A DNA stretch of 64,000 bases from Bremia lactucae (Eukaryota; Oomycota; Peronosporomycetes; Peronosporales; Peronosporaceae). Location: assembly GCF_004359215.1 (NCBI RefSeq), contig NC_090612.1:6189546-6253545 (forward strand), in the 5' to 3' direction. The translations under genes and the position numbers were made by a program. How positions within the stretch are numbered: the stretch's first letter is position 1; each line of letters begins with the position of its first letter. The notes under the pieces were generated by a model, which saw only the letters and a program-made list of their open reading frames with translations, did no database searches and was not told the DNA's origin. Below are positions 41,809-54,317 of this stretch, piece after piece.

Positions 41809-42864
41809 TCAGCTTCTATATGCAAGCCTTTGCCATTTTGTCATATATATCATTGGATGCTGCCGGCGCGTTAACGCTGCGTGTGCGCTTAGTGCGAGGT
41901 TGAGTGGGCGCCTATGCAGACGAGCCACCAACGTGGCCCCTTTTTTGTAGCATCTTTGGCACCTTGAAACCGCCCATGATTTTTTAACACGCAAGCGGAC
42001 GAAACTAATTCGCTGCGACCACTGTTTTATCGCATCGGATTGCAGATGAATACGGCGCGTGAATTCCGCCTCGTATTGGTCGGGCTTTTCATTTGAACGC
42101 CACACGACCGAAATCGGTAAAATACGCCCAAGCGATCTTCCCTGACCCTTCCATGATTTAATTACGCCATAATATTTATCAGCGTCTAGAAGAGCCCGCC
42201 TAGGAGCGACGCTCTTGGCCCGTTTGAACGATGTCATTCAGATGGAGGGGGCGTCGGTGATATGCCACCCGTCACATAGCCACGTTAAAAGGCGCAGCTG
42301 CTTCTCCGTTGGGTAAACCCACAACGCCTTATGCTCAGACCATTATCCATCATGGTTCTGATATAGAGGATTTCGAGTCTAAAGCTCCGCCGACCCACAC
42401 GTGAACGTGATCAGTCGGTGTCACAAGCCAGTCGGGGTCACAAACCAGTTGTTTATGGATAGCGCTCTCATTAATGGTCGCTGCGCTATCCAGCGCAGAC
42501 GACGAGACAGTTCGTGAATGTTGCTGTCTCCATTTTGTGAGCCATTAGAGAAGTTTGGATGGGCCATCATCCTTCCTCATAAGCTCGTTGTCCGCATCAC
42601 TACTATGAGGTGACGGCAACGGTGTCGACTCATTGTAGTCGACAATGAGCGACGAATCAACATCCTCACTGTTAAAGTGGGATGGATCCTTTAGCCCCGT
42701 TAACGCGACAGCAGCAGTAGCTGTCGCCGTTTCGACTAAAGCGTTACACCCCCCCCCCTTATAAACGAATGTACATTTTAGAATTCGTCAAAGTGGAAGG
42801 AGGAACTGCGAGCTGCTTAACGCGCCGCTAGTTCTCTCAGTCACTCTAACGACCTATGATTTCA
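41809..42864. repeat. Rep-F repeat, copy 3, scrambled
   Basis: At least three blocks in mixed orientation. Block 1, 42237-41809 (minus), has ORF B with ALLDADKYYGVIKSWKGQG and NEKPDQYEAEFTRRIH, and then runs into ORF A-like text. Block 2, about 42290-42400, is plus (TTPYAQTIIHHGSDIED). Block 3, about 42740-42450, is minus (TATAAVALTGLKDPSH, LIVDYNESTPLPS). 42750-42864 is the leader of the repeat in plus orientation, joined to a Ty3-B LTR at 42865. This copy shows the most complete start of ORF B. Confidence 0.6.
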
Positions 42865-43169
42865 ACGTAATGATCTTCTATCTACTACTGAACTTATTAT
42901 GATGTAACTTACTATGTATGGCGCCTCCTTGCGCACCGCGCAATCGTGTTTTATAACGATTGGCGGGGTTGATTTAGGCTTACTTAAGCCAACCAACAAA
43001 TACAGCTAATGTCCTATTGCATCAATATTACCAGATTTGGTAATAATGGAACTATTAAAGTCAAAATTAACGAGATAATAATTTTGTACTTCTTTATTCT
43101 CTCATAGGAAAAATATTTATAATTCTTATTATTGAAAATAACACTAATGTAACGGGACACCCCGTTACA
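42865..43169 (-). repeat. 3' LTR of B2, truncated
   Basis: It begins (minus) TGTAACGGGGTGTCCCG at 43169 after a purine-rich tract (GAAGGGGTGA). It follows the B1 LTR for about 305 bp and is then cut by Rep-F. Confidence 0.8.
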
Positions 43170-43309
43170 TCACCCCTTCAACCAATACTCACTATAGTGA
43201 CTGATGTAGGGTGACAGGAAACACTATTATGTATTTCCCTGTAATCTTTGTATTCTTGGTTTTAATTAAAAAACCGATTTAATTTTCATTAATTACTTTT
43301 GACCAAAAT

Positions 43310-45097
43310 CAACATGAGTCTGCGCACGTGGCCCGTGAGGCCGCAAAGCTGGCAGCTGCACGGATCAGTGCAGCTGTTGGTAATGCAAATGTTTTAGTAG
43401 ACGCTAATACGTCTACTGCGGGGAATACGTCCCATCGGAGGTGACTGGAACATGTCATTTGTTGATGACATTGCAGGTGACGAAGCCAAGTCACCTGCTA
43501 CACCAATTGTTGGTGACTGGACCAAGTCACCGGCATCGCCCGAATCAGTGGCTACTATGAAAGCCGCCGGATTACACGGGATAGGTGCGTTAATCCTATG
43601 GGTTCTAACGTGACAACCAGAGAGGTGATGACGAGGTTGTTCGACTCGTCGGACCTCTTTGGTGGTGTGTCATCTGATGATGACTCCGTGGGCGCTGATC
43701 ACTCTGGTGACGTTAGTATGCGTCACCAGGAACTCAGTGGTCGCGAAGAGGAGAGTGCTGGTGGTGGTGCTAATTTGCTTCACAAGGAAAGAAGTGATGC
43801 TAGGGGTCGCTCCAAGAGCCAAATTAACGTTATCATGAGTTAACAGAACAGGGACCGCAAAACGTTGCGGTTCGCTCCTGAAAAGAGGCCTTGGTTGCCC
43901 TCTTAGAGCAACCTAATTCGTTAGTCTGGTATGACCAACGATCGATATCATAGACCGCTATTCGACTCATCCAGGCTTCACAAGCCTGGTGAGGATGGAC
44001 GGAATTCTACATTATGCCTATTTCCGGCATCGTTGGTACTCTATTAAACGAACAAAGGATGTCAAACCTTTGTTCCAAGCTTAGACAGCCTTTATTTAGA
44101 ATGTACAAAATACAGGCCATAAGGTCTGGCTTGACAAGCTAAGTGCTTTCTGTGAACGGTTTGAGAAATGGACCGTAGTCGGTGCACGCTATAAGTTGCA
44201 TTGATTTGTCTAGAAAGGCGGGGATACATTGCGTGAAAAGACTCATGCCCATGCTGTTTTAGGGGTGCAGGTCATGCCCCCTAAGGAAGCATGTTTCCCT
44301 GAAGATCCTTATTGGAGAACGCTCATCTCTTACGAGATTCGTGAAGGATTGATAACCTCCAATCCTCTTACGAGGGCGGAAAGCCCTCGTGCTTTGATGG
44401 ACTTTCTGTCGAGGAGGATGGGTCTCGTCGTACTGCAAGACGAGACCCGGAACGTCCAAAATCAGCTGGGAACGAGGTTCCAACTATCATGCGAGGGTGG
44501 ATATTCTCGCCAACAAACGAGGTAACTCGTTTGAACCCCCTTTACCTAAACGGCGGTTCGAGAAGCATATAACAAGAATACGCTTCTCACCACTCGAATC
44601 GTCAATGGATGTGGAGGAGAAGAAAAAATCGGGTTTGCCTCGTTTGACGAACCTGAATGAACATCGTGATTTTGATCACACCCTTTATTATTTGAGGGAC
44701 AATATTAATCACGATCGATCCCGCCGCCACGAGTTAGCGGTGACGGTTATTTGTTTCTCGTGACCACTTGAGAAATTGTGCGCAGGTTGCGACTGATCAA
44801 CTGGCGAACGAAAGGACACATCAAGCCATTTAGAACGAGCTAATGACAGCTCATCAGAACATCTCTTCCTTGGAGAAAAGAGTGGATCGTCTGGTTCAAG
44901 AGAATCAGACTCTGTTCCGAGACGAGAAGGCTTTGGCTAGGAACCATCAGGCTTTAATGGACACCCTACCCTGTTCCGGTGTAATCGGAAGAAGCCTCGT
45001 ACTGATGGTACGGGCGGGGACGCCCAACATAAAACGTAGGATGCGTAAGCATCCTACGAGGCAGCTTGATTGTGCATGCATTGCCTTGAAGATGTAA
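43310..45097 (+). CDS. Antisense ORFs of Ty3-B (copy B2)
   Basis: Plus-strand frames opposite to the element. A first piece near 43330-43450 has VAREAAKLAAARISAAVGNA. 43598-43843 has TTREVMTRLFDSSDLFGG and the acidic SSDDDSVGAD. 44497-44763 has PLPKRRFEKHITRIRFSP and LNEHRDFDHTLYYLRDN. 44843-45097 has a coiled-coil-like ISSLEKRVDRLVQENQTLFRDEK region that aligns with the antisense coil of Ty3-A (LSSAHR.., HENLVRDH). Frameshifts separate the pieces, so no single gene is claimed. Confidence 0.45.
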
Positions 45098-45370
45098 TAC
45101 ACGAAACGTGCCGATATACCTGGGCAGTAATTTATTACTGCCTTCATTCGTCACTACGTGCTTTGGTAAATTTACCGTAGATAGTAGGACTAGGTCATCA
45201 AATTTGAAATGAAAGTATGTTTGCTCTTCCATTTTTGTCAGAGTTTCGCTTCTGTCGGTACACCGCATCAGTGATAGAATCTGCACGAAACGGACCACTG
45301 CTTCTCTAGCCAGCAGGAAACCATCTGCTGACTCGGTTTTATTTTTGTTTTCTGTGCGACCGGCTCGCAT
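44259..45370 (-). pseudogene. Integrase tail and chromodomain of B2
   Basis: 45370-44966 is open and gives FKFDDLVLLSTVNLPKHVV, LLPRYIGTFRVLHLQGNACTI and THPTFYVGRPRPY. 44483-44259 gives EPRSQLILDVPGLVLQYDETHP, the end of a chromodomain. The linker between them overlaps the antisense coil. Confidence 0.65.
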
Positions 45371-45649
45371 GGCGGAGATATAAGTCTCTTCGTTATTGAT
45401 AGTATTATCATTCTCATTAATACTATTGTTTTTATGCTGAGTCTTTCCGCATCGTTGTCAACTTTAATGTTAGTTACTTAAAATTGGTATCCGTCGCATT
45501 GACCCTTAGGGCTAATTCGTGATGAGCAAGAGCTAAAAGGTTCTTTGCTCGAGCGAGTCCCACAATCAAGAAGAAAAGGCTCTTAAGGGCTAATGGATAA
45601 CCTTAGAAAGCCATCTTATTAATCCTTGAAAGGATTGTCGAAATTGTAT

Positions 45650-46460
45650 TGATCATCAACAGATCGATATACAACACGCAATGGTTTATTGTTTTATACA
45701 GCCATTGCTGGTGACACACCTCGAGTCGTCATCCCTACCCATGATGATTTGCAATTACGCATCATGTGTACCATGATGCACCAAATAAGTGGTCATCGTG
45801 GACGTGAGAAGACTTAACTCACGATAAATCGTGACTTCTACTGGCCACACCAGTATGAGTTCGTCCGCAAGTACATACGTGCTTGCCTTGCGAAGTTAGT
45901 CAACGGGTAAAGCCCAGCGCTTCATCCCGTGCTCCGTTACAGCCTCTACCTGTTCCGTCAGAGTGCTGGAAGTCCGTATCTATGGTCTACAGATTCCCTG
46001 AAGACACCACAAAAATAAGGGTATTCTTGTTTTTGTTGACGGTTTTAGCAACATGGTATATCTTGCTGCCGTCCCGGAGTCGATCACAGCCAAAGGCTGT
46101 GTTTGTGTCATTATTGACACAATATTCCGACTCCATGAGTTATCCCGTGAACTGGTCTCAGATCGAGACCCTAGATGCACGGCGATATTTTGGCAAACAG
46201 TGTTCAAATCACATGGAACACAGTAAAAATGTCAACTTCTGGCCATCATAAACAGATGTTCAGACGGAGCATGCGAACCGTATTCTTAAAAAGATATTTC
46301 GCGGATACGTCCACACTTTGAGAATTGGAGCGAGTTCTTGCCGATGGTAGAATTTGCCATCCACAATTATGTGCATGCTTTTACAAAGCATACACCGTTT
46401 TTCGTGAATGGCTTACGGGGCTCACGCCACCCACATATACACACCCTGTTTGGGAGTAAC
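45650..46460 (+). pseudogene. Inverted integrase block of B2
   Basis: Integrase reads on plus here while the element is minus on both sides. Recognisable are the HHCC module (about 45770-45910), a frameshifted core (45883-46251), and the later VEFAIHNYVHAF..HTPFFVNGLRG block (46338 on). RNase H (minus) stops near 46470 and the integrase tail (minus) resumes below about 45600. Confidence 0.7.
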
Positions 46461-46469
46461 CCTTATTTA

Positions 46470-48240
46470 AGGGAACGTCGTCGAGTAATGTTGACGATGG
46501 AACGCTTATTGTTGCAACAGTGGCCTGGTGCTCACTGTTGATTTGCGCAGCCGGCGCGAAAGGACATCAGCGACGACGTTAAGTCGTCCTGGCTTATACT
46601 CCCCGGCGAAGTTATTCTCCGCGAAGAAAGACAACTATTTCGCCATTCTTTGCAAGAGGTGTGGACTGCTTACGGCCGTACGTAAAGACACATGGTACAA
46701 TGAACGGTCTATCTCCAAAGAGATAGACTTAAACTTAGCCAATGCGTATTTCATGGCAAGGAGTTCTTGTCATGCACTGGATAGTTGCGTTCAGCTGGTT
46801 AAAGCTGACACGATTGATAATAGATGACGCGCTCTGCGCCGTCTGTGTCATATTGCATTAACGCATAGCCGATTGCAAAATCGCTGGCGTCACAGACCAA
46901 TTGAAAAGGTCGGTCTTGGTCAGCAATCGCCAGGATTGGCGATTGCATCAAGCTTTGCTTGATACACTCGAAGGAACGCTGACAATCAGCGTTCCATGAC
47001 CGTTTTACATTTTTCTACAACAAAGAAGGAAGAGGTTATTTCGTTTCGGCATACTGCGTGAATACTCGTGCAGGTACGCCGCTTAAAACGAAGGAGCCTC
47101 TTAAGTCCCTTTACATTGACTGGCAGAGGCCAATCGGTGATCGCCTTGATCTTTTCTGGGTCCGGGCGTACACCGTGTTTACCCACGATGCACCCAAGAT
47201 GTGGTATTTCGCTTGTAGCGAATATACCCTTTTTAAGATTTGCATACAACTTGTGCCTACGCATAAGGTAAGAACCTTCGAACGTGGGTACGATGTACTT
47301 CAACATCCGACTTTCCAATCATGGCTCTGCTATGAACGAAGACGTCATCGAAATAGCTTGGTGCAAATCCTGCACCGATCTCAACAGATTGGTTACACAT
47401 CTTTTAAACATCGTAGGGGCATTACTAAGTCCATGTGGCATGACCAGCCACTCCTATAGCATACCGCTTGGGGTGCTTACTGCTGTGAAACGGAATATCT
47501 TGTTCACGCATAGGATCTTACAGAATCCATCAATCAGATCCATTGACGAAAAGATAGTACTCTTTGACATACTATCAATGAATTCGTCTTTTGTGGTATC
47601 GGCGATTGAGCCGGTACCGTTGCAGCGTTCAATTTATTAAATGCATGCACAATCCGCCATCCTCTTGTTGCTTTACGCACCAGAAGGTCGGAGAGCTTTG
47701 TGAGGGAATAAATTCACTCACATGGCCCGCTGCTAAGCGATCGGCAATGAATGTGTCGATCGCTATTAATAGCTCACGAGGCAATGGCCAGTGCTTCATG
47801 ACATACTATTTCAAATCTGGAATAAGGTCGATTTTGTGTCGAGTGCCTTCATCCTTAGGCAACTCGCACGGTACTGATTCCGGAAAGAGATCCTTAATTT
47901 TGTTTAACTCGCCGGAACTCTTTGGTGGGGAGTCATCATCAGATGACGATGTATTAAATCCTTATACAAAGGTTTGTCTGCAAAGACAATCAGAATTGGG
48001 ATCCTCTCATCGAGGATATACTTTCGTCCATCGATGTGTTGCTGAGTACCCGTTCGTTCTCAGGAAATACTATTGCCGACCGAATATCGGCCACGTAGCT
48101 GTCATCTGTGACAAGTACGCAGATGTGCTTGACTTTGCCAGTACGCGGATCACGCAAGAACCATTCGGTTCAAGCGTTGGCATCTCCGAAATTAACTTCA
48201 AAGGCGCTATTAGATCAAGTGTATAAGCGTCTACACTTGA
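46470..48240 (-). pseudogene. RT and RNase H of B2
   Basis: RNase H remnants lie at 46530-46950 (DASDFAIGYALMQYDTDGAER, HDK.., GEYKPGRLNVVADVLSRR). RT holds the intact SYFDDVFVHSR near 47310-47345, and 47318-46986 has RRHKLYANLKKGIFATSEIPHLGC and GVRPDPEKIKAITDWP. RT N-terminal blocks (PTFWCVKQQEDGGLCM-like) lie near 47650-47700 in broken frame. Confidence 0.7.
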
Positions 48241-50338
48241 TCCATTGTTTAATAAGACATTAAGCGTCTCACTTTCCTCCTTACCAATTATTTCTAAACG
48301 TATCTCTCGGAACCTTTGAACCTTTGACCACAGGTTTCCGGGGACATATTCCTACAGGAATTATTTACGAAGTATTATCCCCAAGTGCCTCTAGCTGTGG
48401 TTGCGCTACAACAGCGAGATCCTCTTCGATCGACTCTCCAGTCGATCTTGGACTTTCGCACTGTCTCTTATAGTCGGGAGTTATAAACTTTCTCTTGCTT
48501 TTCAAGCAAGCATCCTCGTTTCGTACCACTCAACTTAGTCGAGTGGTTAAACTTCGACGCTGCCTGTGTTGTGCACAACCTTTGGCATCTAACTCCACAG
48601 TGTGTCAGGTATTCACACTGAGGTTTTGTACAGACATGCTAACGACCGACCCACAAGTGAGGCCATCGCACTCACTTGTAGGACATCCATGCGCTTGTAG
48701 ACGCTCCAAGACGTTCATCAGTTGGTCGTCTGATGAACGAGAGACAGGAATCGTAACGGCTTGATGCTGTCAATTTATACATGGCTTGTACTTCCTGAGC
48801 GATGCTACTCCAAGGATGACATCAAATTTGTCATCTAAATCTAGTACGAACAAATCATCATTGTACTGCTTACTCTTAAACGTGTATTGAATACCAACCA
48901 CACATTTGTTTACTTTTACAGATGCGCCTGTTGCAAGGCGCACTGCCATCCTCGTTAAAGGGATATCGCGCTCAAAAATTTGAATCTGTGATATAGTAGC
49001 GATTGGCGTCTAAGGAAATTATTCGGCGCCCCACAATCGACTAGGGACTGAAATGGCAGTTTTATGACACTTTTATTTTCAGGGTGATGAGGTTTTCCTC
49101 GTCCCCTGGGGCAGTTACACACAATGGTTGTGTGTGAGGTTCTATCGTCAAAAGGGCTGCAAATTCTTTTGACACTGCTGGATCAGCAGAGTGCTCAGCA
49201 GGGCGCTCAGCACCTACTGACCCCGACCAATTTGTGATGATTCGCCTCGCCGTTGCGATTTTGTAACGGTGTCGGATCTGCGTCCTCCGCTATTCCTAGC
49301 GAGAGGTCGGTCTTTTCGCTCAGTGTTTTTGGGCATTGGCTGTAGGGCACTATACCCATTGGCGCAGTGGCCCGTCTTTTGACAAGGATTAAATTTGTAA
49401 CCGTTTGTTACCTGAAAAGCGAGGCACCTCGCTCTTTACATATGATAGATCCATGGGTTCTGGACCTACGTTTCCTTGTGGTTTGGTGGACGATATGCAT
49501 TCAAGTGGACTAAAGCCCATTTTAGGCTGAATTCATCCTGTTCCGCTATAGAGATCACTTGGTCTAACGACCTTAGTTCTAGCCGAAACAGGTGGGTCTT
49601 TACCGGCCCGTCTGCAAGACCTTTTAATAAAAACATTTACCTATGTTTGTTCATCAATTGGATGACAAACGACACATTTGACCAGGTATCGTGTATGTTG
49701 GGCATAAGCGTGAATGTCACGCTTGCCCTGCTTCAAATCCAGGAGCTCGACTCGAGCCTTGAATTCGGCACGTAGCGGCTTAGAAGTTTGTCTGAACTGG
49801 TCGTAAAGACCTCATACGACCCAAAGACTAATAAGTCGTGAAGGTTGAGCCTTAAGGCCCAAGATTTGGCACGTCCGGCTTAGTTAGACATGCCAAATTT
49901 TACATTTGTCGCATCTTCACTAATACGGCGTGCATACATAGCGTCGTCTAACTCGACGAGCCATCTCAAAAGGAAGTCGCCTTCGACTGCCTTGAACTTA
50001 GAGATTTCGATCTTTAAGCTTTCGAGCGACGCGGAAGCGTCGGCTCATTAGCAGCATTTACAAGCTGCTAATGAGTTCGTGTTGTATGTACTCGGCTATG
50101 GCCGCATGCTGTTCATCTCTGCCCATAGTGTACAACATGGCAACAGCAGCTGGCCCGTCTATGACCGAACTCATTCGTTCGATCGCTCTCCATGCAAGAG
50201 CACTCAAATGAGTATACCCTTCACGCGCGGCGTGATAACCATCTTCGGCAGCTGGAAAGCTGCCTCCTTCTTCATCCAACACGTCCATGTTGGCTGGAAC
50301 GTGCGTTAATAGTTGAACGGACTACGAAGTGCTGCCAG
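48241..50338 (-). pseudogene. gag and protease of B2
   Basis: The gag N-terminus is at 50288-50058 (MDVLDEEGGSFPAAEDGYH, WRAIERMSSVIDGPAAVAML). The gag core lies near 49600-49800 and a knuckle remnant CQKTGHCANGY near 49330-49370. The protease has VDCGAPNNF near 49025-49050. All are frameshifted. Hairpins persist, for example 49147-49154/49166-49173. Confidence 0.7.
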
Positions 50339-50339
50339 G

Positions 50340-50849
50340 TGTAATGATGCACCTTTTACTAGTACTGATAAGTATTAGTCGACCTTTCACTAATTACAGT
50401 GTAGGTGAGGTGCCTCGAAACTTCACGTACACAAAGGTAGAGAAGAAGGTTGCTAAGTAGCTAAGGGGCTTTAGTTACCAAAGTTAATTCAAAGGATTAT
50501 AATTAGGGAAAAGTTAAACTGAATTCATATATTTAGTTTCCTACGTAACGATCTTCTATCTACTACTGAACTTTTTAAAATATCAACTAACTAAGTATGG
50601 CGCCTCCTTGCGCACCGCACAATCGTGTCATATAACGATTGGCGGGGTTGATCTAGACTTAAATCAACCAATCAATAGAGCTAATGTCTTATTGCATCAA
50701 TATTGTTCAATTTGATAATCATGGAACTATTTAAGTCAAAATTAACAAGATAATATTTCTGTACTTCTTTATTTATTTCCTCTCATTGTAAATAAAGCTC
50801 ATTATTCCTCTCATACGAAATAATACTAATGTAACGAAACACCCCGTCA
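50340..50849 (-). repeat. 5' LTR of B2
   Basis: A 510-bp LTR whose terminal TGTAACGGGG has decayed to TGACGGGG at 50849. It ends GCATCATTACA at 50340, followed by the primer-like TGGCAGCACTTCG. Confidence 0.8.
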
Positions 50850-51336
50850 CCGCATCCCTTCTTCGAAATGACTCGAGTTTCCGAAAGAGATATCTTGCTA
50901 CTTTATTAGCTTTGCCTCTGGTGCTCACGGGAATGACATTTCGCGTATGCTTTCAACAAATACTTGACGTACGACCACTGCGGCGGTTGACATGAGTCAG
51001 TCGGATAACAGGTGGATTATGCTTTAACCCTAATTGATTAGTTGGCCCAACGTTTTTGATCTTCACTTTAAGAATCTAGACTGAGGATACTTTTGTGAGA
51101 ATCTGTTGGCGCGGTAGGAAGAAGCCTCGAGAGATTATGATTAGATGTCCGACGACCGCGAATACAAATCGTAAGCTTGAAGTCAACTCATTGAGATGAG
51201 TCTCTATCGTTCAAAGAAATAAAAGAAGCTAAAACTCAGACTTCATTTTGTGCAGGTAAGTCGGAAATGCGCATCTGCCACTTGAATTCTACTCTAATAT
51301 GGTACACGTTTGACCGTTCAACCTCAAAGTGTCCCC
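50850..51336. other. Unassigned flank
   Basis: No repeat or protein similarity recognised. Confidence 0.4.
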
Positions 51337-51782
51337 TGTAATAAGGCACACTTCGGCTGAAAACCGTTTTTTTCACGTGGTACTGTTCACATTATGGAAT
51401 AAATACCATTTTTTACTATTTAAAAAGGTATGTCATTAAAATCCCATTTATTGTGGGTAACACGAGTGGGGGCACCAGACAGAGATCTGGTAGCCGAAAT
51501 CTATTTTGAATGTAATAAGGGTAAGATTTTATATTTTAACGCATTAAGAAGTTCATTCCTATTGATCTTGAAGCCTCGAGTGCCTTACTGAGGCTTGCCC
51601 AGCGATCTGTGATCGGGCATTAGTCACCACTTGGTTCTACGCACCACTGAGTCCCTTGAACTACGATTCGCTAAGCTCAACGAGCTTGTAGAACTTGCTG
51701 TTAACCTCTTACATCCATAGAACTGAGGACTCTCTGAGTCTGAAGGCTTCCTCTGACTTAAGGAGCGAGATAGCTCCGCTTA
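51337..51782 (+). repeat. Solo LTR of Ty3-C
   Basis: It starts TGTAATAAGGCACAC and follows the C1 LTR to GATAGCTCCGCT, with the final TACA decayed. No internal element sequence on either side. Confidence 0.75.
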
Positions 51783-53229
51783 ACGCTTAGTTGGAGGTCC
51801 CCATATGTTAGTAGCCTGGCAATACTGTGATTTTCAGCAAAGTGGCCATAGTTATATAATTACTTGCTATAGGTGGCATATATCCCTGACGGTATGATAG
51901 GTGCTCTGTATCTCGAACTTCGAGTGTATCTCCAGGGCCAATTGCAGGTCCCGGCATGATTTAGGCTATGTCAAGCCTTAGTCACCCTTAAACTAAATGC
52001 TGGAAGCATTTCCTCTATGCCGGCACCTATAGCCTTAAAATTTATATTTAAAGAAAGGCTTTAACTGCGCGTGACAGCCGTAGTTGCGTCAGTCAGTAAC
52101 TTCTGGATATGAGCATTGCTGGTAGATGTAAATCATTGTTCTGACCATTTCGTCCCTTTTGCTTCGTTTTACTTTGACTTGACGCCGTTGCGTCGCGCAC
52201 ACGTTTGAAAACGTCCAGTCGCCCCATTACTCGCCTTCACTTTTGCATTTTTTAGGTCTTCCGAAATGTGGATGCGAACTCTTTGGCAGACAATGTGTGT
52301 TGTCGAAGACGACAAGCCTTTCTAACCTAGATAAAACTTTTAGGCGATTTAAAAAAAGGAAACTTCATGTCTCGCAGGTAATTTGTGAAAAGATTGTGCA
52401 AGCCTTTTCGGGAATTCACTCGATTGTTACTTACAAATTTTACAAATGAAAGCTAAAAACTTCACGCTTTGAGGCCTTTGTTGGCGAATAGCACAATCTT
52501 TGAGCTACTGTGCGGCTAGTGTGGCTCTTCTAGCGTTGGTCAAACTCATAATCCTTCAATGACCGGCATTCAAATTAAGTGCTGCTTCCTTAGTTTAATG
52601 ATATAGCAGCTGTAAGGAGGTATCTGGCATACGCTGATATAAAAAGTGGACTAGACAGGAGTTGAACTAAAATGTTTTCATCAAGGATGATGGTAAAGTC
52701 AAACTTGTTATCTGTCTCCCCTTTAACATTCCTAAATTGTATGTCTTGCAATAAAACCAATATGAAGCTGAAGAAGGTGTACAAATTGTGCCTTCTGGGC
52801 TTAGAGGATTGCGATTGGTCTAGGATGTCAAAGACGGCGTTGGAGCAATACAAAGTGTCGATTGATGTGCCTCAAACGTATTATGTCGTAAATAGCATGA
52901 TAGCCGCGTGAAATTGATAAATTTGCATTCTTGACAGCTTCTTGTTCGTAAATTGGTTAGCATACCAGGATGTCACCAGTACTCATCGTACCGTAAAAAT
53001 AATATTTTACAGGTTTTAGTGTATTTGGCTACTACCTGCATAAGTGTGGTCAGCAGTGCTGGCTTCATACTACTTGTGAGGCTTTCTCTACCCAAATGAT
53101 CGTTCATGCGTCCATTGAATATCGTATTAAATGTGCTCGCGAAAGAGTAAAAAACTCTTCGCATTCCTACAGTAGTTCATCCGCATTCGTGTCTTCGTGG
53201 ATCGATTCTCACTATAGTCACTAAGACAG
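51783..53229. other. Unassigned AT-rich stretch
   Basis: Open frames at 52243-52449, 52590-52853 and 52672-52911 are short and overlapping, without recognised domains. Probably old, unreadable repeats. Confidence 0.35.
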
Positions 53230-53760
53230 TTCATAATTGGGACTTTAGAGGACGCATCGGTAAGTACGAATTGCTTGTACAGCATAGATTATACGCTTAA
53301 CTACAAATCTGGAGAAACGGCAACAGCTCGCCATTTGTTGCGAGAGGTGTCGCCATGTTTAGAACACGCATAAGCTGTATAGATCACTAGATCCCGTGTG
53401 GGCCCTAGAGTTGATAGCATACTACACTGTAAGTAGCTTCTAGTCGAGAACTTTAAGCTTTTGCTCTATAGCCTTGAGTTGCCACGACCTAAACGCAATT
53501 GCACGTCTTAACTGTCTGTAAGATGCACATTTGATAGAAAAATCGGACGCGCCCCATACAAACCACACCGAAGAATGTGATACACCAAAATGTGTACCCT
53601 AAGATACATTTTTAAATCCAGCGAAGGTCTGTTGTTCTATCGAATTCACATTCATGTTAAGGAAGCCAACATAGCGGTCGCGCTATCTCAGCATAGTTTT
53701 GCTGTACTCATGTAGCCTTTTTAATACTTCCAACCCTTTGTTGCTGGTCATTTTGTTCCC
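53230..53760 (-). pseudogene. Ancient gypsy RNase H remnant
   Basis: On minus, a stop-ridden frame retains WGASDFSIKCASYRQ.., AIAFRSWQLKAIEQ and HLSQQMAS, the order of DASDFAIG, AFRSRKL..AE and LSQRMARW in gypsy RNase H. Far more diverged than families A-C. Confidence 0.45.
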
Positions 53761-54031
53761 TCAAACCGGCCCACGATGGCTTTATCTTTGCTATAGCCGC
53801 TAGGAAAGCTTGCTATTCCAAGACGAATTCAAAAGGAATTTATGAGCTCCAATACAGCTTTTGTGAGTATTAGCACAAAATGTATTCTTTCCCATCTATT
53901 CAAGACATGCTCAGCATGTATCAGTCAGACCATCATCGGCGATAATTTGCTCAAATATAGCATCAATGTAGGTATGTACGTACTTCTTAACTAAGTCACT
54001 ACCCGGTGTTTGAATCTCGCCAGCATTTAAT

Positions 54032-54105
54032 TTTCTTTGTCGGCTTTTACGTACGCACTTGGCCCGGCAGCGTACCAAGTGCGTACGTAAAAGCCAACAA
54101 AGAAA
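54032..54105. repeat. Long hairpin 1
   Basis: Arms 54032-54062 and 54075-54105 are 31 bases each with one mismatch, loop 12 bases. The core is TTTTACGTACGCACTTGG. No associated gene. Confidence 0.85.
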
Positions 54106-54317
54106 TGGTTGGCATTTAATACTGCATATTCTGCTGGGAACGCCCTTGTAGCATCACTAGTTATTTCCAAAGCGTGCCAATTGGCATTCTTATAATAGCA
54201 AATGGGACTGTATTTTTGGTAAATTAAGACCTTCTAATACACCGTCTACTTGTCTGTGGCACTCATTTCGTTTTTCGGTACCTCTTTCCAAGTCTCTCGT
54301 ACATGTAATAATCTTTC

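Larger units (their letters stand above)
42865..50849 (-). mobile_element. Ty3-B copy B2, nearly full length
   Basis: Minus-strand order: 5' LTR (50849-50340), gag, protease, RT, RNase H, an inverted integrase block (45.65-46.46 kb, plus), integrase tail, chromodomain-like block, purine tract and truncated 3' LTR (43169-42865). The total is 7,985 bp. Protein order and PBS resemble Ty3-A, but LTR bodies and many residues differ. Multiple frameshifts make it non-functional. The 3' LTR is cut by Rep-F sequence. Confidence 0.8.

Noticed and set aside
47284..48226. Long plus frames (118 and 211 codons) at 47.3-48.2 kb
   Set aside because: They lie exactly opposite RT of B2, and the plus products show no domain.
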